From NCBI RefSeq assembly GCF_030867095.1, contig NC_081833.1, forward strand, positions 77,753,395 through 77,817,394: a stretch of 64,000 bases of DNA, given 5' to 3'. A model generated the notes under the pieces. It saw nothing but the letters and a program-made list of their open reading frames with translations. It made no database searches and was not told the origin of the DNA. This document shows positions 58,001-64,000 of the stretch, in pieces. A program made the position numbers and the translations under genes. Every line of letters begins with the position of its first letter. The stretch's first letter is position 1. Origin of the DNA: Alligator mississippiensis. Taxonomy: Eukaryota; Chordata; Crocodylia; Alligatoridae.

Positions 58001-61000
58001 TGGAGAGGACGGCAAGGAGGGATGAGAGTGCACTGGAGGAGGAGTGCGATGCCAGGTCCCATGAGTGCGGTCTCTTGGGGTGAGGCCCTTCTCACAGATG
58101 GATGGGTGCACCCTGGCCAGGCACGTCTTGGAGAGCTGTGAGCTGGGGCCTGGGTGTGTGTGGTGTGAATTGTACCTGCGGGTTTCTTCTTCTGTTCACT
58201 TGTCCCCTTTGGGGTGACTGCGTGTTCTGTCCCTTGCAGGGTCCTGACCTGTGCAGAGGGAAATGACTGCCGGTTGAAGGAGTGAAGCTGAGCAGCGCCC
58301 ATGGAGGATGAAGCAGGAGGAACTCGATGCTGCACGGTGTGTCGGTGCTGGATGGGCAGGTCTGGCATTTGATATGAAATGGCTTGGAGCAGTCTAGGGT
58401 TTTCGGAGCCTGGCAGTTAGTTTTTGTTTTGCTCTTTGTTGCTAGTTGTGCTGAGGTTTTTCCTTGGCTGCCTCAGCTGGTGCCAGTCTCCCGTATGGGG
58501 AGGGGATGGCAAGCAAGGATGCATGAGGGCTGGAGGAGAAGCGTGATGCCAAGTGTGGCAAGTGCTGGCGGTCAGGGGTGAGGCCTTTCCCCTTGTGTCC
58601 GTACCCTGTGTGTGCCCTTAGTAGTGGGGAGAGGTGCTCCCTTGGCTGGACGTGTAGGGTGGGAATGCCTGCACAAAGATCAGGACCCTGGACTGGAGTT
58701 CAGCCCAAGGAGCAGAAGTAAACACAGGAGAAGGAAGCCACTGAGGAGAAGGGAGAGGGCGAAGGACTGGAGCAGAGCAGTGGTAAGGGAGCAAGACAAG
58801 CAGGATGCTGAAAGGTGCTGTGGGATGGTGGGGGTGTCTGTGTGTGGTGGGAAGGCCCTGGTGTGGGACGTTGTCATGAGTTCAATTAGTGCAAGCAGTT
58901 ACGGTCAGCCGGGGTGTCGCGGAACCTGAGGTTTCCCTCGTTCCTTGCGGTGGCTTGCTGTGGCCAGGGGTCCCTCATCTGCCTCTGCGTGAGGCTTGAG
59001 CATCTCCGCCTGCCCCTGCCACTTAGCTTTTTTGGCTCCCTGGGCTGGGTTTGGTCCAACATCTGGGTGCCGGTGTCTGGCTTTCCCAGGTTTTGTTGGG
59101 GCAGGAGTTTGGTGTGCGTCTCTGTCTAGCCATTTGTCTTCCCACAGGCTCTCCCACCAGTGCCGGGAATGGCTTGTCCTGTGTCCGTGTGCTTTTCTGT
59201 TTGTCTTGTTGCGTTCAAAGTCGCTGCAGCATTTCTCTCCTCTTCCCAGAACTGGCAGGAGACCTGCGTTTGCACATCTAAATTGCTTCCTTTGCTTGCC
59301 GAGGGAAAGTCCCAAGTTGACTCTGGCTGCACACTTACAGCTATGGGGGGCGGTGGTAAAATAAATTTGCTTGGGAGTGTTGGCAGGGAGGGTGCACTGT
59401 CCCCAGCGCTGTGAGGCCTCTGAGTTGTTGATAGTGGCCATTGCCTCTTTTTGTGCGTGTGGAGGAGCCATCTTGCCAGGGCTTCAGGCTTGTGAAGCGG
59501 ACACTTGGCAGAATAGGTGAAGAGACCCACAGGTGGCAGCGGAGGAAATGGGCAGCCCTTTCACGCCTTCCCATTTTGTCTCGTGTGAGGCCTCTGCCTC
59601 TGTGGCGTCACCCGTCTGGAGCCCGCGGCGGGTTGGAGCTTCGTCGGACCACCGCGACGTATTTGTCTTCTTGTCGGACCGCTTCTTCGCGCTTGCTCTT
59701 TCATGTTCCCAGGTGGTTTTGTGCGTGTACCTTTTGCAGGTGGCGTGCCCCCTCCCCTTTCCAGCTGTGAGGTTGAGTGGAGCATGAGCCGCACGGTTGT
59801 GGCTGTGGCGAGTAGTGCCTGTAGGAGACGAGGGGTCTCCTGTGGTGGTTGCGCCGTATGTGTGGCGGTTGCTGTGATTGGTGACTCCTTGATTGCTGTG
59901 AATATGTGGCTCGGGGTGACCACAGGCAAGCCTGAGAGCTCAGTTGTTGGGTAGTGGGGCTGAATGTGTGTGGTGGGGGTTTGGAGAGGAGCTTTCTTCC
60001 TCTGAGTTTGTGCCCTTGTGTCCCCTCTTAGAGCTGATGAGGTTTTTGTTGTTTTTTCAGCTGCGTTGATCTCGGGGGAGGAGGATACAAGGGCGTGTTG
60101 TGGCGTGATGATGGAAGGTGGAGGAACAGGATGGTGAAAGGTGGGCTGGGTTAGAGTTGCAGGGATGGGATTTGCCCTGGTGATTTTCAGGTGGGGGAGG
60201 TAATACCTAGTGTGGCACAGTGTCTGGAGCTCCATGCTTCCTGGGCAGTGATGGTGACGGAGGGGAATGTGGGCACCAAGTGTGCTGTAGAGCTGGGTGG
60301 TATAACCCTGGATTAGATTTTACCCTGGTTGTGAGTTGTTGTGTTTGTGTGAAGTCTCAGAATTGCCCTTGGCTATATAGGGTTTATCCCTGGCATCTGG
60401 GTGCAGATCTTGCCCTTGGATGTGCGGGGGTAGAGGAGCGCATGTGTGCGTCTCTGCCTCTGCCTGCCTGTTGCCGCTGCCACTGGCCTCCCTTCCGTTC
60501 TGGGAACTGCACTTTGTTCTGTCTCTCTGGGTTTGTCACTGGTGTTCCTTCCTTGTTTGTTTGTGGCTCTTCTTCGTTTTGGTTTTTTGTTTTAACCACT
60601 CTAGCACTTCCTTTGTTCTTCCTTTGCTCTTCCTAGACCTGGAAAGAAGGCCATGTTGGCACCTAAATTGGTTCCCCCTTTGGGAAGTGGCTTGACTGCA
60701 CCCTGCCTACTTTGTTTTGGGAGTGGTTTGGAGGGGAAGGTGTCTCCCCTCAGTACTATGAGATATGAATACTGTCCCATGTAGTAATTGCTTGTTGTTT
60801 TGGGGTAATGCCAATGTTTGGACCGTGACCAAAAGAGAGCTTGAGATAGAGGAGAAGCGACGTAGAGCCGCGACCATTTAGGAAGTGGAGGAAGCGGGCG
60901 GCTGCGCACCCGTGGTGACTTCCGGGTGGACTTGGGGGCAGAGCCTGTAGCGAGTAAGATGTTACTTTGAGCGGTGTGGGATTGTGTTCCAGTAGGGCAG

Positions 61001-64000
61001 TTGCTTGTGCTTTGCACTTGTGTGTGGCTTCAGGAGGTGCCTGTGTACCCCTGTGTGGAGAGGAAGGCAAGCAGGGACGAGACTGGGCTGGCGAAGGAGC
61101 AGCGTTATGCCAGGTTGGGCGAGTGCTGCGTCTGGGGGTGAGCCTTTTGTCCTGGCTGGATGGGTGCACCCTGGCCATGCCTTGGGGAGCTTTGAGCTCA
61201 GGGCTGGGTGCGTGGGGTGGGAATTGTACCCGTTGGTCCCTTGGTCTGTTCACTTGTGCCCCTAGGGGTGTCTGCCTGTTCTATCCCTTTGTAGGATCTT
61301 GTCTAGTGTGGAGGGAAGTGAATGCTGGTTCAGGGAGTGGAGCTGAGCAGTGGGGGAGGAACTGGGTGCTGTGAAGTGTGTTGGCATTAGATGGGTAGAT
61401 CCAGTAGTAGGTAAGGAGCTTGCTTGGAGTAGTCTGGGGTTGCGAAGTCTGGCAGGTATTTCTGCTTTGCCCTTTATGGGTCTTTGTGGTGAGGTTTTTC
61501 CTTTGTGCCCACAGCAGGTGCGTGCCTCTGGGATGGGGAGAGTTAGGGTTAGGATGCACGATGGCTGGTGTGGCAGTGTGATGCCAGCTGTGGTGGCTGC
61601 TGGCTCTCAGGGCTGAGGCCTTCCCCCTGCTGTCTGTCTAGCCTGTGCAGTGTGTTGAGGTGTTCCCTTGGCTGCATGTGTGGGGTGTGAATTCCCCCGG
61701 TGGTTCCCTTCTCCTGTGTTTTGTTCTTCCACTTGGGGTGAATACCTGTTCTCTCTATTCTCTAGGTTCCTGGTGTACATGGAGGGAATGGTGAGGGGAA
61801 AGGGTAAGGGCCCCTGAGGATCAGGATGCTAAAAGATGTTTTGCGTTTGGGATAGCGGGGCTGTCTGGGTGTGGTGGGAAGGTTCAGGCAGAGTGTTGTC
61901 GGGTTTGAGGTTTGCCTCATCTCTAGTAGTGGCTTGCTCTGGCCAGGAGTCCCTCATCTGGCTGTACATGAGGCTTGAGTATCCCTGCCTGCCTCTGGCA
62001 CTAAGTGTTGTGGGTCCCTGAGCTGGGTTTGGTCCAACATTTGGGTGCTGGTGTCTGACCCTCTCTAGATTTTGCGGGGGCAGAAGTTTGGTGTGCGTCT
62101 CTGCCTAGCTGGTTGTGTTGCCACAGGCTGTCCCAGCAGTGCCAGGCACGGCTTGTCCTGTGTCCGTGTGCCTTTCTGTTTGTCGTGTTGTCTTCCAAGT
62201 CAGTGCAGTCTTTCTCTGCTCTTTCCAGAACTGGCAGGAGACCTGTGTTTGGACGTCTCGAGTGCTTCCCTTGCTTGCTATGGGAAAGCCCTGAGAGGGC
62301 TCTGCCTGCACCCTCACAGCTATGGGATGAGGTGGTTTAAAAAAACAAAAAAATTACAAAAGTTGCCCGTGGAGTCCTGGCAGGAGGGGCTGCTACCTCC
62401 AGTGCCGTGAGGCCTCTGAGTTGTTAACAGTGGCAAGTGTGTCTCTTTTGTCTGTGTGTGGAGGAGTCCTCTTGCCAAGGCTTCAGGACTGTGAAGCAGA
62501 GACTGGAAGAAGAGGTGAAGAGCCCCAGAGATGGCGGAGGAGAAAATGCACAGCTGTCTCCTGACTTCCCAATTTGTATGGTGTCAGGCCCCTGGCCCTG
62601 CGGCATCACGCGGTTGGAACCTGCGGTGCGTCTGAGCTTCCTTGGAGCGGTGCGATGTCTTCGTTTCCCTGTCTGACCGTTTCTTTCACAGTTGTTCTAT
62701 CATGTTTGCAGGATGTACTGTGTGTATGGTGGTTGCTGTGGTGCATTGCTTTTTGATGCCCTGTGAATATCTGGCTCTGGGCGGCCACAGGCAAGACTTT
62801 AAGAGCTCAGCTAGCGAGTAGTGGGTCTGGATGTGTCTGCCAGGTGCTTGCAGAGGAGCTTTCCCTGTCTCTAGCTTTGTGCCGTTTCTTCTGCTCTCTG
62901 GGCTGTCTAGGTTTCTGTTCTTTTTCCAGCATAGTCTATCTTGATGGGGTGAAGGATACAGGGAGTACTGTGCCACAGTGTTGGAAGATGAAGGAACAGA
63001 ATACTTAAAAGTGGGCTTGGTTAGGGAGGGGTGGTGGGGTGGTGGTGAGTGGTTTCTTCCCTGTGGTTTTTTGGGTGAGGGAGCAAACGCCTAGTGTCTG
63101 ATAGTGTCTGGCGCTTCTTGTTTCCAGCAGGGTTCTGGCCTCCTGGGGTGCCCCAGAGCTGGGTGTTGTAAGCCTGGGTTGGGTTTAGCCTGTGTGTGTG
63201 TCCTGGCTCTCTTTGTACAGGCTGACAATAACCTTTGAGTATATAGGTGGTTTCAGTGTTTGCCCCTGGCATCTGGATGCAGATCTTGTCCCTGGGTGTG
63301 GTGGGGCAGAGGAGCGGGTGCCTGTCTCTCTGCCTCTGCCTGCCTGTTGCTGCTGCTGGCCTCCCTTCCATTCTGGGAAGGGCACCTTGTTCTGTCTGTC
63401 TGGGTTTGTCACTGGTGTTTCTGTCTACTTGGATTTTGAACATCACTGCAGCACTTGTTGTTCTTGCTTTCCTATTCCCAGAGCTGGAAGGAGGGCTGTG
63501 TTGGCAATTAAATTGGTCCCCTCCTTTGGGAGGGGTCTGAATGCACCCTATGTTGCTTGTTTGGGGCAGTTTCTTGTGCTTTGTCCTTTTGTTTGGTAGT
63601 GAACTTTCCCCATGTGCTGTCAGGAGGTTCCTGCATCCTGTGAGAGGAGACGAAGCGAAGGAGGGACAAGTGAGGGCTGCAGAAGGAGCGGCATAATGCC
63701 AGGCACGGTGAGGGCTGTCCCGAGGCTAAAGCCTTTTCTGCGGCTGAATGGGAGGCGTCGTAGCCGGGCGCCCCTCGGAGACCTTTGAGCCGGGGAGCGG
63801 GTGTGCGGTGTGGGAGTTGTACTGTGGGTTCCTTCTCCTTGGTTGTGGTCCTGGAGTGACTACCTGTTCTCTTCCTTCTAGGGTCCTGGCCCGTGTGCAG
63901 GGAAATGTATGATGGTTCAGGGGGTGGAGTAGACTAGTGCCCATGGAGGATGAAGCAGTAGGAGTTGGCTGTTGCATGGTGTGTTGGCATTGAATGGGCA
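49080..64000 (+). repeat. Higher-order tandem array, unit about 3.0-3.1 kb, open at right edge
   Basis: The anchor ctcatctggctctacatgag occurs at 52,848, 55,834, 58,974 (diverged) and 61,953, so units are 2,986, 3,140 and 2,979 bases. A partial unit precedes and one runs off the window. Each unit holds two related halves. Half A (for example 53,005-53,170) and half B (for example 54,240-54,430) share the order gccacaggctctc / gccactggcctcc, gtgctgggaac, tgcagc.ctttctctg, cttcccagaactgg and cacctaaattg. B recurs at 49,855, 54,245, 57,378, 60,475 and 63,352. Smaller recurring modules have acceptor-like starts (cttccagggtcctgg) and donor-like ends (gtgagtgctgg). The plus strand is G/T-biased. 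No reading frame is kept across units, so no protein is proposed. Confidence 0.88.
50874..52758 (-). mobile_element. LTR retroelement fossil inserted in the array
   Basis: A 1,885-bp element begins TGTGCGGGCC and ends GTTGTGACA, the TG...CA termini of LTR elements. It is flanked by a perfect 5-bp duplication, tctgg (50869-50873 and 52759-52763). The uninterrupted target can be read in a sister unit at about 61,860-61,880 (ctgtctgggtgtggtggg). Signals suggest minus orientation. It carries one short minus-strand open frame (51,372-51,569) with a membrane-like segment and no recognisable gag, pol or env. It may be a long solo LTR or a short non-autonomous element. The clean duplication suggests it is fairly young, and it arrived after the array had been duplicated. 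Confidence 0.75.

Noticed and set aside
50180-60870. C/D-box snoRNA in the recurring gtgatgccaatgtttgg module
   Set aside because: A C-like box is present, but the CTGA box appears in only some copies (50.2 and 57.7 kb) and no terminal stem is kept.
53909-63446. Long minus-strand frames recurring in several array units (for example 53,909-54,340, 56,887-57,585, 63,021-63,446)
   Set aside because: The G/T-rich plus strand makes the minus strand poor in stop codons. The same segment is read in different frames in different units (60,384-60,599 is shifted), so no protein is conserved.
49080-64000. Degenerate exons of a repeated protein family
   Set aside because: Exon-like modules keep boundaries but not frame or codon pattern between units; stops fall in all frames.
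20000-64000. TMEM170A or CFDP1, expected next by synteny
   Set aside because: I looked for the characteristic EMWYGVFLWAL and related stretches and found none in any frame.

Overview
The window is vertebrate nuclear DNA, most likely from a reptile and probably a crocodilian; a turtle is the main alternative. The evidence is the intron-containing genes, CpG-island promoters, a CR1 LINE, a Penelope-like element, many hAT-type DNA transposons, and the gene order. That order, GABARAPL2 (minus), TMEM231 (plus), CHST5/CHST6-type sulfotransferase (plus), matches one conserved block on human chromosome 16q23. The species call is an inference from the repeats and is not certain.

Positions 1-20,000 are the gene-bearing part. 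GABARAPL2, an ATG8-family autophagy protein, enters from the left edge with its first two coding exons. It shares a CpG-island promoter, head to head, with TMEM231, a protein of the ciliary transition zone. The promoter carries two RFX X-box motifs, a CACGTGA E-box and two CCAAT boxes. TMEM231 is complete: seven exons and 316 residues, with a last intron of the rare U12 AT-AC class. The long third intron holds three hAT-type elements, one with clean 8-bp target duplications. A second CpG island (15.6-16.9 kb) looks like the promoter and non-coding first exon of the sulfotransferase, whose whole reading frame lies in one exon at 18,503-19,684.

From 20 kb to the right edge no known protein-coding gene was recognised, although the human order predicts TMEM170A next. 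This stretch contains LTR fossils (those with a readable orientation face the minus strand), a LINE tail, a Penelope-like element with a hammerhead-type core, a degenerate CR1 copy and several foldback hAT elements. It also contains two orphan CpG-island promoters: 28.9-29.9 kb with paired CCAAT boxes and a TATA box, and 46.6-48.1 kb with a CACGTGACCGGAAG core. A GC-rich orphan segment lies at 24.4-25.45 kb.

The least explained material is strand-asymmetric tandem DNA, rich in G and T on the plus strand. One family has a unit of about 450-490 bp (28.24-28.86 and 35.15-37.18 kb). The other is a higher-order array with a unit of about 3.0-3.1 kb from about 49.1 kb past the right edge. Each unit of the larger array contains two diverged related halves and many exon-like modules with acceptor-like and donor-like flanks. 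A 1.9-kb LTR element sits inside one unit, and an intact empty site is visible in a sister unit. The layout of a CpG-island promoter followed by a repeated exon-like array fits a repeat-built long non-coding RNA locus, but nothing in the sequence proves transcription.
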